Part shown: piece by piece, positions 35,832 through 47,988 of the stretch
Layout of the letters: each line of letters begins with the position of its first letter
Numbering within the stretch: position 1 is the first letter of the stretch
DNA from: Jannaschia seosinensis
GTDB lineage: Bacteria > Pseudomonadota > Alphaproteobacteria > Rhodobacterales > Rhodobacteraceae
Assembly: GCF_001408515.1 (NCBI RefSeq)
Contig: NZ_CYPR01000055.1
Span: forward strand, 1-64,000
Direction of reading: 5' to 3'
DNA length: 64,000 nucleotides
Notes under the pieces: generated by a model
Database searches by the model: none
Told to the model about the DNA's origin: nothing
What the model saw: only the letters and a program-made list of their open reading frames with translations
Translations under genes and position numbers: made by a program

Positions 35832-37181
35832 ATGCCGACAGCTTTGATCGTTCTCGCCGCCGGGCGCGGTAGCCGGATGCTGTCGGACCGGGCCAAGGTT
35901 CTGCACGAGGTGGCCCATGCGCCGCTTCTGGCGCATGCGCTCCGGGCAGGGGAAAGCATCGCGCCCGAGCGGACGGTGATCGTCGCGGGCCATGACGGCG
36001 ACGCGGTCGTGGCCGCCGCGCGCGCGCATGATCCCGGCGCCGTCGTGGTGCGCCAGACGGAGCAGCTCGGGACAGCGCATGCCGTCGCGCAAGCGCGCGA
36101 TGCGCTGGCCGGATTCGAGGGCGACGTGATCGTTCTTTATGGCGATACGCCCTTCATCCGGCCCGCGACGCTCGAGTCGATGCTGGCTGCGCGGACGGCC
36201 GGCGCCGACGTCGTCGTCCTCGGCTTCGAGGCCGCCGATCCGGGCCGCTATGGCCGTCTGGTGGCACAGGGCGACCGGCTGGAGCGGATCGTGGAGGCTA
36301 AGGACGCCTCGGCCGAGGAATTGTCGATCCGGCTGTGCAATTCCGGTGTGATCGCCGCCGATGCAGGTGTTCTCTTCAGCCTGCTCGACCAGGTCGGGTG
36401 CGACAACGCGGCCGGGGAATATTACCTCACGGACATCATCGCGCTGGCCCGTGCAGGCCGCATGTCGGCGCGGCTCGTCACCTGCCCCGAGGCGGAAACG
36501 ATGGGTGTGAACACGCGCGCAGACCTTGCCGCCGCCGAGGCCGCTTTCCAGCGGCGCATGCGCGACGAGGTGATGGCGACGGGCGCCACCCTGACCGCGC
36601 CCGAGACGGTATTTTTCGCCCACGATACGATTGTCGGTCATGACGTCGTGATCGAGCCGAACGTCGTGTTCGGCCCCGGCGTGACGCTCGAGGATGGCGC
36701 GGTGATCCGCGCCTTCAGCCATCTGGAAGGATGCCGCGTCGCGGGCGCCTGCGTGGTGGGGCCCTATGCGCGCCTGCGCCCCGGTACCGAACTTGCGCGC
36801 GGCGCGCGGGTCGGAAACTTCGTCGAGGTGAAGGCCGCGCGGATCGCCGCGGGCGCGAAACTCAACCACCTGAGCTATGTCGGCGATGCCGATGTGGGCG
36901 CGCGCGCCAATATCGGCGCCGGGACGATCACCTGCAACTATGACGGCGTCTTCAAACACCGGACCGAGATCGGCGCGGAAGCCTTCATCGGATCGAATAC
37001 CGCACTGGTCGCGCCGGTCCGTGTGGGCGCGGGGGCCATGACCGGGTCGGGCAGCGTGGTGACCGAGGACGTGCCGGACGGGGCGCTGGCACTGGGCCGG
37101 GCGAAGCAGATCAACAAGGACGGCCTTGCGGCGCGGCTGATGGCCCGTCTGCGGATGGCCAAGACGCGGGAGCGCAACTGA
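35832..37181 (+). CDS. glmU: Bifunctional N-acetylglucosamine-1-phosphate uridyltransferase/glucosamine-1-phosphate acetyltransferase
   Basis: The 449-residue two-domain enzyme makes UDP-GlcNAc for peptidoglycan and lipopolysaccharide. The N-terminal pyrophosphorylase domain begins with LIVLAAGRGSRMLSDRAKVL, has QLGTAHAVAQARDAL, and carries the metal-binding VLYGDTPFI. The C-terminal left-handed beta-helix acetyltransferase domain (from about residue 255) has hexapeptide repeats and the conserved GNFVEVKAARIAAGAKLNHL and GAGTITCNYDG. It is directly followed by glmS after one base, so the two steps of the pathway are co-expressed. Confidence 0.96.
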   Translation: MPTALIVLAAGRGSRMLSDRAKVLHEVAHAPLLAHALRAGESIAPERTVIVAGHDGDAVVAAARAHDPGAVVVRQTEQLGTAHAVAQARDALAGFEGDVIVLYGDTPFIRPATLESMLAARTAGADVVVLGFEAADPGRYGRLVAQGDRLERIVEAKDASAEELSIRLCNSGVIAADAGVLFSLLDQVGCDNAAGEYYLTDIIALARAGRMSARLVTCPEAETMGVNTRADLAAAEAAFQRRMRDEVMATGATLTAPETVFFAHDTIVGHDVVIEPNVVFGPGVTLEDGAVIRAFSHLEGCRVAGACVVGPYARLRPGTELARGARVGNFVEVKAARIAAGAKLNHLSYVGDADVGARANIGAGTITCNYDGVFKHRTEIGAEAFIGSNTALVAPVRVGAGAMTGSGSVVTEDVPDGALALGRAKQINKDGLAARLMARLRMAKTRERN

Positions 37182-37182
37182 C

Positions 37183-38988
<1,806 letters not shown>

Positions 38989-39227
38989 GATGGAAAGCCG
39001 GCGCGCCCGACAGACAATGGTTCGTGGCGGATCTATTGCCCAGAGCAAAGTATGGATCGCTCGCGAAGTGTCGCCGACAGTACTGCATTAGCGATCGAAC
39101 TGTGACTGCCGCGGGCGCGGACCTGATGGGGCCCCGCCTGTGAGACATCTCGGGCGGGCGCGCGGTCGGCCGACAGGTATTCGGCAGGGCCGTGTGTTGG
39201 CACGAGTCAGACGCATCTACAGAACGC

Positions 39228-41624
39228 TCAGACTGCAAACACATTCTTTGCCGAACCTGGCCAGTCCGCACGCTCCGATATTTCCGCCGCATCCCGAGCG
39301 AAACGGGCTTCGTCTTCTTTCGTCGCCATACCTGAATACACGCCGCGCCGCCCCTCTGCCGCGACCTCGTCGGAGAGAACAGGAATGCCTTCAAAGGCGG
39401 AAACGATCGCGGCAAGTGCGGCGGCTTGCGCATGAAGCGCCTCGGTCGCGGCCGCCGTGTTTTCGAAGATGACGGCGTTGGCCTGCGTCTCGTCGCCGAG
39501 TGCGGCGGTCGAGGCATCGATCTCGGAAATGGTGCAGGCCTGCTGCTTGGCCGACAGCGCGATGCCATCCATGCGTTCGGCGGTCCGGTCCACCCCCTCG
39601 GAGATATCGGCCAACGCCGCCCCGAGATCGTCGACCAGCTTTCCGCCATTGTCGACCTGACGAGCGCTGTCGGCAATGAGGTCGGATATGTTGCGTGCCG
39701 CCGCCGCGGACCGTCTGGCGAGATCGCGCACCTCGGTTGCGACGACGGCGAACCCCTTGCCCGCCTCCCCCGCCCGCGCAGCTTCGACCCCGGCATTAAG
39801 CGACAGCAGGTTCGTCTGGAATGCGATGTCGTCGATGAGATGCGTGATCTTGGAAATTTCGGCGGACGCGTCGCGGATTCCATGCATCGCCGCAACCGTC
39901 CGTTCCAGAACCACGTGGCTGGCCCGAACGCGTTCGCGCATCTCGCAGATATTGCCGTTGGCGAGTTCGGCCGTGTCGGCGGTCTCTCCCACGGCGGATG
40001 AAAGGGCACTGGTGGCGGCGGCCGTCTCTTCGAGGGAGGCGGCGTTACGCTCCGTCCGATCGGACAGATCCGCGGCCGCACTTGCCAGTTCGGCGGCGGA
40101 ATGGTCGATGGTGCGGCTGCTGCGGTCAATGCGGCCGATGACTGTCGCGAGGCTTTCGGCAGTGGCGTTCACGGTTTCGCGCATGACCTCGAAGATCCCG
40201 GCGCCGGATCCGGTCATGCGATGGTCAAGCTGCCCCGCCGCCAGTGCCTCAAGCGCAGTGCGCACCTCGTTGAGATTGCGTTCGGTCACCTCGCCGATGC
40301 GGTTGAGACCGCCGCAGATATCCGCGATGGCGCCTTCCTTGCCCTCGGGGTCGAGACGCTGGCCGAAATCACCCTCGGCACAGGCGACGACAACGGCAGA
40401 GATCTCCTCTACCACCGCATTTTCCTTCGCAAGCTGCGCCTCGCGGAGAGCCAGACTCTCGGCGGCGGTCCTCTCCTTTTCCTCAGACCGGATCCGCTCG
40501 TACTCCGCGGCCTCGTGTTCGGCCGCGCGGCGTGCCGTCTCGCGCTCGTCGGCCGCTTCCTTTTCGCGGGCAAGGACGCGATCGCGAAAGCGCGCGATGG
40601 CAGCCGCCACATCGGTGACCTCGGTATAGCGGACATTCGCCATACCGGCATCCGCCCGCCCTTCCGCTAGTGAACAGATCACCTGCGCAGTCTGATGCCA
40701 CGGCTCGCGGAGGCGCCGCGCGACGCGGACCGAAAAGAGCAGCGCAGCCACCAATGTCGCGAGGACGAGACCGATGCAGACGTAAAGCAGACGCCGGTTC
40801 GTGGCCGCGATTTCGGCCTTGCGGGCGGTGACCTCGTCTTCGATCGCGACGACGGCATCGTCGAGACGCGGTTCGATATCCGCGAGGAAGGAAACCACGT
40901 CGCGTCGGGCCGCACGCTCCTGCCGATACGTCGTCGCGTAGCGCCACATGGCGATCTGGTAACTCTCGAGCGCGGAGAGGGCCTCCTCGCGCCGCATGGA
41001 GGAAGGAAATTCCGCCGACGGCCGTGCGCGAAACGCGTCGATGACGGCGTTGAGACGCTCGAGATGGATGGGATTGCCGGTCAGGAAGAAGTCGTTCTGA
41101 TGAACCTGCATTTCCAGGGTCAGCCGCCGCAGGATCGGCGCGCTGCCTCGGCTCAGCGGGCGCTCGGCCGCTTCGATCGCCTCGCGGACCTCCCCCTCCA
41201 GGCCGCCACTTCGATCAAGGCCAAGTGTCTCGTTCCGGTCCAGCAGCACGCCGAAGGCCGAACCGTAACGTTGCAGCGGCTCGCGCAACGCGGCGAGACT
41301 GTCGGTAGCCCTGCTTTCCAGCCCGGCGATGCGAGACTCGATCTCGTCGACCTGCGCCGTGAGGCGCTTGAGGACCTCGGCATGCCGCTCGGCCTCGGCC
41401 ATGTCATGGGTGAGCAGAAAGTTCATTTCGGCCCGCTTGGCCGCCATGAACTGCGCCTCCAGGGCGTCGGTGCCGGCATGCAACTCCTCCCACCGGGCGA
41501 TTTCCGCAGCGGCCTGCGCATCCAGGTGGGCCTTGAGGAGAAACGCCGCGGCAACGATCACCAGCGTGCCGAGTGGCAAGAAAACAAGCTTGCGGATGTC
41601 GTGGGCAATCGAATGTACGGCCAT
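39228..41624 (-). CDS. Methyl-accepting chemotaxis protein
   Basis: The 798-residue receptor has one transmembrane helix near the N-terminus (about 13-30). A long periplasmic helical domain of about 240 residues and a second transmembrane helix ([20 protein letters not shown]) follow. A HAMP-like region comes next, then a coiled-coil linker rich in Glu and Ala, a second HAMP-like unit ([20 protein letters not shown]), and the signalling domain. The conserved hairpin tip is [20 protein letters not shown], followed by [20 protein letters not shown]. No CheR-binding pentapeptide is seen at the C-terminus. The ligand is unknown. It converges on glmS and diverges from lysC. Confidence 0.92.
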   Translation of the reverse strand: MAVHSIAHDIRKLVFLPLGTLVIVAAAFLLKAHLDAQAAAEIARWEELHAGTDALEAQFMAAKRAEMNFLLTHDMAEAERHAEVLKRLTAQVDEIESRIAGLESRATDSLAALREPLQRYGSAFGVLLDRNETLGLDRSGGLEGEVREAIEAAERPLSRGSAPILRRLTLEMQVHQNDFFLTGNPIHLERLNAVIDAFRARPSAEFPSSMRREEALSALESYQIAMWRYATTYRQERAARRDVVSFLADIEPRLDDAVVAIEDEVTARKAEIAATNRRLLYVCIGLVLATLVAALLFSVRVARRLREPWHQTAQVICSLAEGRADAGMANVRYTEVTDVAAAIARFRDRVLAREKEAADERETARRAAEHEAAEYERIRSEEKERTAAESLALREAQLAKENAVVEEISAVVVACAEGDFGQRLDPEGKEGAIADICGGLNRIGEVTERNLNEVRTALEALAAGQLDHRMTGSGAGIFEVMRETVNATAESLATVIGRIDRSSRTIDHSAAELASAAADLSDRTERNAASLEETAAATSALSSAVGETADTAELANGNICEMRERVRASHVVLERTVAAMHGIRDASAEISKITHLIDDIAFQTNLLSLNAGVEAARAGEAGKGFAVVATEVRDLARRSAAAARNISDLIADSARQVDNGGKLVDDLGAALADISEGVDRTAERMDGIALSAKQQACTISEIDASTAALGDETQANAVIFENTAAATEALHAQAAALAAIVSAFEGIPVLSDEVAAEGRRGVYSGMATKEDEARFARDAAEISERADWPGSAKNVFAV

Positions 41625-41987
41625 GGGAATCTCGTATTGACGGTAGACCGACTCGTAGCGGCGAAAGCTGAACGGTTTCTTACTGATACGCGTCTGCTCA
41701 CAGGTTGCCGCAGAAGCCGGGCGCCCTCTTCACGACATCCTATGGATCTCGGCCATGAGCATCCGGAAACGGCGTCAGGTGCTAGGTCTGCAAGCTAAGG
41801 CCGGCACGGCGGCGCCCGCTCCGTTACGTCGGTTCCTGAGACGGATCGGCATTCCTGCTGGGCAAAACCATGGGCGTGCCAGACCTGCCTGACCCGCGCC
41901 GCCCTCACCGCATAGCCCTGCCAAATCCGGGCCGCTTGCGCCTCCCTGCGCACGTCGCTATCGCGGCACCGGTCCCGGAGGAGAGAC
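41625..41987. other. Divergent intergenic region between the chemoreceptor gene and lysC
   Basis: This 363-base region carries the upstream signals of two divergent genes. A GGAGGAGAGAC ribosome-binding site sits just before the lysC ATG. I find no protein gene, RNA gene, lysine-riboswitch-like structure or clear promoter. Short frames on both strands look like chance. Confidence 0.4.
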
Positions 41988-43232
41988 ATGGCGCGTCTAG
42001 TGATGAAATTCGGCGGCACTTCCGTCGCCAATCTCGACCGTATACGCCGGGTGGCCAAGCGCGTGGGCGTGGAGGTCGCCAGAGGCTACGACGTGATCGT
42101 CGTCGTCTCGGCCATGTCTGGCAAGACCAACGAATTGGTGGGTTGGGTCGGCGAGGCCGGAGGCGCGCTGCATGACGCGCGCGAATACGATGCCGTGGTC
42201 TCCTCGGGCGAGAATGTTACGGCGGGGCTTCTGGCGCTGACGCTTCAGGGGAACGGGATTGACGCCCGCTCGTGGCAGGGCTGGCAGGTGCCGTTGCGCA
42301 CCAATGCCGCCCATTCGAGCGCCCGGATCGCGGAGATTCCGACCGCCAACCTCGATGCAAAATTTGCCGACGGCATGAAGGTGGCCGTGGTGGCGGGATT
42401 CCAGGGAATCAGCCCCGAGGGCCGGATCACCACACTGGGCCGGGGCGGGTCGGACACGACCGCCGTGGCCTTTGCGGCCGCCTTCGGTGCGGAGCGTTGC
42501 GACATCTATACCGACGTGGACGGCGTCTACACGACCGATCCGCGCATCACGTCGAAGGCACGCAAGCTGGACCTCATCGCCTTCGAGGAGATGCTGGAAC
42601 TTGCCTCTCTGGGGGCCAAGGTGCTGCAGACGCGGTCGGTGGAGCTTGCCATGCGGTACCGGGTTCGGCTGCGCGTGCTGTCGAGTTTCGAGGAAATGGA
42701 CGAGAACGCAGGGACGCTGGTCTGTGCCGAGGAGGACATCGTGGAAAGCAACGTGGTTGCGGGCGTGGCGTTCAGCCGCGACGAGGCGAAGATGACGCTG
42801 GTCAGCGTGGCCGACCGGCCGGGCGTATCGGCGGCGATCTTCGGGCCTCTGGCCGAGGCGGGCGTGAATGTCGACATGATCGTACAGAACATCGCCGAGG
42901 ACGGCCGGACGGACATGACGTTCTCGCTGCCGGTCGATCAGGTGTCGCGCGCGCAGGTGGCGATGGAGGCGGCCAAGGCCGACGGGACGGTCAACTTCCA
43001 CGACCTGATCGCCGACGAGGGTGTCTCGAAGGTCTCGGTCGTGGGGATCGGGATGCGGTCGCATGCCGGCGTGGCCGCGCGGATGTTCAAGGCCCTATCC
43101 GACGAGGGGGTGAACATCAAGGTAATCACCACGTCGGAGATCAAGATCTCCGTCCTGATCGATCGCAAATACATGGAGCTGGCCGTGCAGGCGCTGCACG
43201 ATGCGTTCGAACTCGAGGTGGCGCGCGCCTGA
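41988..43232 (+). CDS. lysC: Aspartate kinase
   Basis: The 414-residue protein has an amino-acid kinase domain beginning MARLVMKFGGTSVANLDRIR, with RGGSDTTAVAFAAAFGAERC and CDIYTDVDGVYTTDPRI. Two C-terminal ACT domains span about residues 265-410 (VSVADRPGVSAAIFGPLAEA and VVGIGMRSHAGVAARMFKAL), where lysine or threonine feedback would bind. It makes aspartyl phosphate for Lys, Met, Thr and diaminopimelate synthesis. The ribosome-binding site is strong. It is followed by ptsP after 278 bases, a pairing often seen in alphaproteobacteria. Confidence 0.96.
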   Translation: MARLVMKFGGTSVANLDRIRRVAKRVGVEVARGYDVIVVVSAMSGKTNELVGWVGEAGGALHDAREYDAVVSSGENVTAGLLALTLQGNGIDARSWQGWQVPLRTNAAHSSARIAEIPTANLDAKFADGMKVAVVAGFQGISPEGRITTLGRGGSDTTAVAFAAAFGAERCDIYTDVDGVYTTDPRITSKARKLDLIAFEEMLELASLGAKVLQTRSVELAMRYRVRLRVLSSFEEMDENAGTLVCAEEDIVESNVVAGVAFSRDEAKMTLVSVADRPGVSAAIFGPLAEAGVNVDMIVQNIAEDGRTDMTFSLPVDQVSRAQVAMEAAKADGTVNFHDLIADEGVSKVSVVGIGMRSHAGVAARMFKALSDEGVNIKVITTSEIKISVLIDRKYMELAVQALHDAFELEVARA

Positions 43233-43510
43233 TCCCTTCGGGACGCGAACCGGGCCAGGCGTTTCTCCTCCTCGATTTGATCCTCGCTGTTCCGGCATCG
43301 CCCGCGGGGCGGTAACGCGGCGCATGGCCACCGTCAGACTTGTTTCTTGTCGAGGCTGGGGCCACGATCAGCTCCCGCTCGGGCTGATCGCAACCCGAGG
43401 CCGACCTCACGCCGCCGATTGCCGCGCATCAGACGGACTCTCCGCGCCTGACCCGGATCATCGCCTCTCCCCATCCGTGCACGGCTCCGCTATGGGGGTG
43501 CCGGACGAGG

Positions 43511-45757
43511 ATGGGGGCCGCGATCGTGCCAGCGCCGAACGACAGTGACAGCCGACGGCTCCTGCGGCGGCTTCAGGCCGTCATGGCCGAGGAGGCGCAA
43601 GGGCAGGAGCGCCTCGACCGCATCGTGGAACTCGTCGCCACCTCGATGTCGACCGAGGTCTGCTCGATCTACCTGCACCGCGACGTTGAGACGCTGGAGC
43701 TTTGCGCGACGCGGGGGCTCAACGCGGAATCGGTGCATGTGACGCGGATGCGCGTGGGCGAAGGCCTCGTGGGCCGGGTCGCGCGCCGCCGCGCGCCGCT
43801 CAACACCGCCGATGCGCCCGGAACGCGCGGCTTCCGCTACATGCCCGAGACCGGCGAGGAGGTCTTCTCCAGCTTCCTCGGCGTGCCGGTGCAGCGGCTG
43901 GGCGAGCGGCTCGGCGTGCTGGTGGTGCAATCGAAGGACGCGCGCGAATTCACCGAGGACGAGGTTTACGCGCTCGAGGTCGTGGCCATGGTCCTCGCCG
44001 AGATGACCGAGCTCGGTGCCTTCACCGGTGAGGGCGAGGCCCTGCGCCCCCGCCACAAGGAGCAGGTGCTCCTGCGCGGCGTCACCGGACAGGAGGGCGC
44101 GGCCGAAGGGGTCGTCCACCTGCACGACCCGCGCGTGGTCATCACAAATCCCGTCTCCGACGATCCCGAGGGCGAGATGCTGCGGCTTCACGGGGCCGTG
44201 GACGAGCTGCGTATTTCGGTGGACCGGATGCTGTCCGCCGCATCGGGCGACCGTGCGCAGACCGAGGTGATCGAGGCGTTCCGCATGTTCGCCTATTCGC
44301 GCTCGTGGCTGCGCCGGATGGAGGACGACATCAATGCCGGCCTGACCGCCGAGGCCGCCGTGGAAAAGGAGCAGACGGCCACCCGCGCGCGCATGAACGG
44401 CGCGGAGCCTTATCTGCGCGACCGTCTGGCCGATCTCGACGATCTGTCGAACCGGCTGTTGCAGATGCTGACGGGCCAGGGTCCCGACCGGGCCGTCCTG
44501 CCGGACAATGCCGTTCTGGTCGCGCGCAATATCGGTCCGGGGGAATTGCTCGATTACGGGCGGCGGCTCAAGGGCGTCGTGCTGGAGGAAGGATCCGTCG
44601 GCAGCCACGCAGCGATCATCGCGCGGGCCTGGGCCATTCCGCTGGTGCTTCAGGCGCGCGGCGTGACGATCGAGGCGCTGTCGGGCGATCCGATCCTGGT
44701 GGATGGCGATCAGGGTGTCGCGCATCTGCGCCCCGACGAAATGGTGCGCTCCGCCTTCCGCGAGAAGCTCGCCATGGCCGAGCGGGACCAGCAGCGTTAC
44801 GCCTCGATCCGCGAACGGCCCTGCGTGACGCGCGACGGCGCCCGGATCGCGTTGTTGATGAATGCGGGACTGATGGCCGACCTGCCGTCGCTCGTCTCCT
44901 CGGGGGCGGAAGGCGTGGGGCTGTTCCGCACGGAGCTGCAGTTTCTTACCCGAAACAAGGTGCCCCGGCGCGGCGAACTGGCCAGCCTCTATGCCCGCGT
45001 GCTCGACGCCGCCAACGGCAAGGCCGTGACGTTCCGGACGCTCGACATCGGATCGGACAAGGTGCTGCCCTACATGAAGGCGACCGAGGAGCCGAACCCG
45101 GCGCTTGGCTGGCGGGCGATCCGGGTGGGGCTCGACAAGACGGGCGTGATGCGGATGCAGCTTCAGGCGCTGCTGCGGGCGGCGAATGGCCGGCCGATGG
45201 ACATCATGTTCCCGTTCATCGCGCAGCTCGAGGAATTCCTGGAGGCCCGCGCCCATCTGACGCGCGAGATTCACCGCGAGACGTCGCTCGGCCACGTCCT
45301 GCCGGCCACGATCCGGGTGGGCGCAATGCTGGAGACGCCGTCGATGGCATTCGCGCCGCGCACGTTCTTCGAGGCGGCGGACTTCATCTCCATCGGCGGC
45401 AACGACCTCAAGCAGTTCTTCTTCGCCGCCGACCGCGAGAACGAGCGCGTGCGCCGGCGCTACGACACGCTCAACGTCAGCTATCTGTCGCTGATCGAGC
45501 AGATTGTCGGACGCTGCGACGAGACCAAAACGCCCCTGTCCTTTTGCGGGGAGGATGCCGGCCGCCCCGTCGAGGCCTTGTGCTTCGCGGCAATGGGCCT
45601 GCGCTCCCTGTCGATGCGGCCGGCGAGCATCGGGCCGGTAAAGAACATCCTGCTGAAATCCGACCTGTCCGAAGTTCGTACCGTGATCAACGCCGCCCGC
45701 GAGGCGGGAGAGCAATCGGTGCGCGGCGCGGTGATGGAATATCTGCGCGGCCGCTAG
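43511..45757 (+). CDS. ptsP: Phosphoenolpyruvate--protein phosphotransferase with GAF domain (EI-Ntr)
   Basis: The 748-residue nitrogen-PTS enzyme I has an N-terminal GAF sensor domain at about residues 30-165 (STEVCSIYLHRDVETLELCA, LGVLVVQSKDAREFTEDEVY). The phosphohistidine domain has its active His in EEGSVGSHAAIIARAWAIP, and the PEP-binding barrel has GLFRTELQFL and ISIGGNDLKQFFFAADREN. It takes phosphate from PEP and passes it to NPr in a regulatory cascade that in relatives senses glutamine through the GAF domain. The start ATG 43511 is accepted, although a later Met is possible. The stop overlaps the stop of the converging gntR gene. Confidence 0.94.
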   Translation: MGAAIVPAPNDSDSRRLLRRLQAVMAEEAQGQERLDRIVELVATSMSTEVCSIYLHRDVETLELCATRGLNAESVHVTRMRVGEGLVGRVARRRAPLNTADAPGTRGFRYMPETGEEVFSSFLGVPVQRLGERLGVLVVQSKDAREFTEDEVYALEVVAMVLAEMTELGAFTGEGEALRPRHKEQVLLRGVTGQEGAAEGVVHLHDPRVVITNPVSDDPEGEMLRLHGAVDELRISVDRMLSAASGDRAQTEVIEAFRMFAYSRSWLRRMEDDINAGLTAEAAVEKEQTATRARMNGAEPYLRDRLADLDDLSNRLLQMLTGQGPDRAVLPDNAVLVARNIGPGELLDYGRRLKGVVLEEGSVGSHAAIIARAWAIPLVLQARGVTIEALSGDPILVDGDQGVAHLRPDEMVRSAFREKLAMAERDQQRYASIRERPCVTRDGARIALLMNAGLMADLPSLVSSGAEGVGLFRTELQFLTRNKVPRRGELASLYARVLDAANGKAVTFRTLDIGSDKVLPYMKATEEPNPALGWRAIRVGLDKTGVMRMQLQALLRAANGRPMDIMFPFIAQLEEFLEARAHLTREIHRETSLGHVLPATIRVGAMLETPSMAFAPRTFFEAADFISIGGNDLKQFFFAADRENERVRRRYDTLNVSYLSLIEQIVGRCDETKTPLSFCGEDAGRPVEALCFAAMGLRSLSMRPASIGPVKNILLKSDLSEVRTVINAAREAGEQSVRGAVMEYLRGR

Positions 45758-46521
45758 CGCACCGTTTCCTGCGCCAGCCGCAGGCGCGCGACAATTTCAT
45801 GCGCGTCCGCCTCTCGTTGATCGCGCAATGCCGCGCGGACGAAGGCGAGGTGATCGGCCACGGCCTCGCGCGCGGCGTCGGGGTCGCGCATCTGGATCGC
45901 GGTGTTAATCGCCCGATGCTGGTCGAGAAGGGCGGCGCGGGTCGTGTGCTGCCGGAACATCACAGCACGATTGTAGAACACGCCCTCCCGCAGCAGGTCG
46001 ATCATCGAGCGCATCATGTGAAGCATGACGACGTTGTGGCTCGCCTCGACGATGGCCATGTGGAACTCGGCGTCGAGCCGGGCCTCTTCGGCGGCGTCGG
46101 GGCCCTCATGCGCGGCCTCCATCCGCCGAAAGATCGCGGCGATCAGCGCGAGATCCGTGTCGGAGCCCTGACGCGCGGCGCGGGCGGCGGCGATCCCCTC
46201 CATGTCTTGCCGAAACGAGATGTAGTCGAGCAGCGCATCCTCGTGGCGCGCAAACAGCCGCGTCAGCGCAGGCGAGACGGCGTGGCCCAGAACGTCGGAC
46301 ACGAAGATCCCCGCCCCCGCCCGCGTCTCTAGCAGCCCCTGCGCCTGAAGCTCCGCCACCGCCTCGCGCAGGCTGGGACGGGAGACGCCCAGCCGTTCGG
46401 ATAATTCCCGCTCCGGCGGCAACCGGTCACCGGCCCGCAAAACCCCCTGCAGGATCAGATGCTCGATCTGCCGCACGACGGCGGCGGCAAGCCTTTCGGA
46501 GGTGATCTTCTGGAACGGCAT
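45754..46521 (-). CDS. GntR/FadR-family transcriptional regulator
   Basis: The protein is 255 residues from ATG 46521 (MPFQKITSERLAAAVVRQIE). The N-terminal winged helix-turn-helix is classical (GDRLPPERELSERLGVSRPS, EAVAELQAQGLLETRAGAGI). The C-terminal FCD domain (about 95-235) has the metal and ligand pocket residues in AEFHMAIVEASHNVVMLHMM and ADHLAFVRAAL. This is the FadR/PdhR/LldR branch that senses small carboxylates. It lies at the end of the pobA-pcaHG-BKACE operon and may regulate it in response to a pathway acid. It converges on ptsP with overlapping stops. Confidence 0.88.
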   Translation of the reverse strand: MPFQKITSERLAAAVVRQIEHLILQGVLRAGDRLPPERELSERLGVSRPSLREAVAELQAQGLLETRAGAGIFVSDVLGHAVSPALTRLFARHEDALLDYISFRQDMEGIAAARAARQGSDTDLALIAAIFRRMEAAHEGPDAAEEARLDAEFHMAIVEASHNVVMLHMMRSMIDLLREGVFYNRAVMFRQHTTRAALLDQHRAINTAIQMRDPDAAREAVADHLAFVRAALRDQREADAHEIVARLRLAQETVR

Positions 46522-46604
46522 CGGGTCTCCGCGCGGAAATCGTCGGGAAGATAAGGCCATGGCGGAGGATGGGCCAGATGCGATGACACCCGGCCGCGCA
46601 TCCG

Positions 46605-47438
46605 TCAGCCGCGCGCGGTAAGGCCGAGCAGCGCGCGCGCCTGCTCCGGCGTGGCGACGGGCCGATCGTGACGCTGCGCCACCTCGACCGTCCGGCGCAC
46701 GAGTGCGGCGTTCGACGGGGCAAGCGTGTCGCGATCCAGCCGCACGTTATCCTCCAGCCCGGTTCGCGCATGGCCGCCCGCGGCAATGGCCCATTCGTTG
46801 AGCTCGAGCTGGTGTCGCCCGATCCCGGCGGCGCACCACGGCGCATCCCCGAAGAGGTGCCGCTTGGTGGTGAGCATCGCGTCGAAGGCCACGCGGTCAG
46901 CCGGCATGGCGTTCCGCACGCCCATCACGAACTGGCAATAGGGCCTTTGCGGCAGGCGTCCATCCGCATGCAGCGCGGCCGCCTGAAACAGATGCGAAAG
47001 ATCGAAACACTCGATTTCCGGCACCACCCCGTGGGCGGCCATCTCGGCGGAGAGCCAATCGACCAGGTCCGGCGGATTCTCGTAAACGCGCGTCGGAAAG
47101 TTGTTCGACCCGACCGAGAGCGAGCACATGTCCGGCCGCAACGGGATCATCCCGCCCCGCTCGCGCCCCGCCCCCGACCGCCCGCCGGTCGAAAGCTGCA
47201 CGATCACGCCGGGGCAATGGCGCTCCAGCCCCTCCTTGAGGGCGGCGAAGCGGTCGGGATCCGATGTCGGCGTCTCGTCGTCATTGCGGACATGGGCGTG
47301 GATGATGGACGCGCCGGCCTCGAAGGCCTCGTGGCTGGATTCGATCTGTTCGGCCACGGTGACGGGCACGGCCGGGTTGTCGGATTTGCGCGGCACCGAG
47401 CCCGTGATGGCACAGCAGATGATGACCGGATCAGACAT
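46605..47438 (-). CDS. BKACE-family (DUF849) beta-keto acid cleavage enzyme
   Basis: The 277-residue TIM-barrel protein belongs to the family of 3-keto-5-aminohexanoate cleavage enzyme. The zinc-binding pair is ASIIHAHVRNDDETPTSD, with a third ligand region in VPEIECFDLSHLFQA. Substrate-loop segments are VQLSTGGRSG and HARTGLEDNVRLDR. Members condense a beta-keto acid with acetyl-CoA to give acetoacetate and a new acyl-CoA. Here it is translated directly after pcaG (8-base overlap). A substrate from the protocatechuate branch, such as 3-oxoadipate, is therefore attractive, but this is inference. Confidence 0.85.
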   Translation of the reverse strand: MSDPVIICCAITGSVPRKSDNPAVPVTVAEQIESSHEAFEAGASIIHAHVRNDDETPTSDPDRFAALKEGLERHCPGVIVQLSTGGRSGAGRERGGMIPLRPDMCSLSVGSNNFPTRVYENPPDLVDWLSAEMAAHGVVPEIECFDLSHLFQAAALHADGRLPQRPYCQFVMGVRNAMPADRVAFDAMLTTKRHLFGDAPWCAAGIGRHQLELNEWAIAAGGHARTGLEDNVRLDRDTLAPSNAALVRRTVEVAQRHDRPVATPEQARALLGLTARG

Positions 47439-47988
47439 CGAGAAACACCGTCTCGTTGTCGCCCTGCAGGTAAATATCCATATGAAACCCCTCCGGCGTG
47501 GTGCGCGCGATCATCGTCCCGGCCCGCTCACCCGCAAGCCGCAGGACCGAATCGGCGGCGTTCGCCTCCGCCTCGTCGTCGAAATAGGCGCGGGTATGCA
47601 GGCCGAGATTGATGCCCCGCGCGACGATCCAGAGCGACAGATGCGGCGCCTGTCCGTCGACCGCGCCCGGCTTGATCGTGTCGAAGCGGAATGCCCCCGT
47701 CCCACCGTCGGACGGTTGCCGCCCCCAGCCGGTGAAGCCGTTCGAGGGGCCATGATTTCCCTGCCCGTCCGCCTGCCAGACCTCGATCAGCGCGTCGCAT
47801 AACGGGGCGCCCTCGCCGTCGAACACCGCGCCGGTAAAGGCGATGCGCCGCCCCGCCGGCTCTCCCGTCACCATGACGGAGCCGGGATCGACGCCGCCAT
47901 ACATGTCCTCCAGCCCCGCGAAGGACGGCACGCAGCCGATGTGAACGTAAGGCCCGGCCGTTTGCGACGCAGATTCCTTCAACACCAT
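47431..47988 (-). CDS. pcaG: Protocatechuate 3,4-dioxygenase alpha subunit
   Basis: The 185-residue subunit begins with SASQTAGPYVHIGCVPSF, the typical alpha-chain opening, and contains CDALIEVWQADGQGNHG and GFHMDIYLQGDNETVFLDV at its end. The iron ligands (Tyr, Tyr, His, His) are in the beta chain; the alpha chain lacks them and shapes the active site. It starts one base after the pcaH stop and overlaps the BKACE gene. Together PcaGH opens protocatechuate to 3-carboxy-cis,cis-muconate. Confidence 0.94.
   Translation of the reverse strand: MVLKESASQTAGPYVHIGCVPSFAGLEDMYGGVDPGSVMVTGEPAGRRIAFTGAVFDGEGAPLCDALIEVWQADGQGNHGPSNGFTGWGRQPSDGGTGAFRFDTIKPGAVDGQAPHLSLWIVARGINLGLHTRAYFDDEAEANAADSVLRLAGERAGTMIARTTPEGFHMDIYLQGDNETVFLDV

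Noticed and set aside
41625-41987. Possible lysine riboswitch ahead of lysC
   Set aside because: The region has no extended paired structure matching the lysine riboswitch core that I could find by eye, and this element is uncommon in alphaproteobacteria.
43233-43510. Small RNA or tRNA gene between lysC and ptsP
   Set aside because: There is no T-loop sequence, acceptor pairing or terminator. The region is plain GC-rich spacer.
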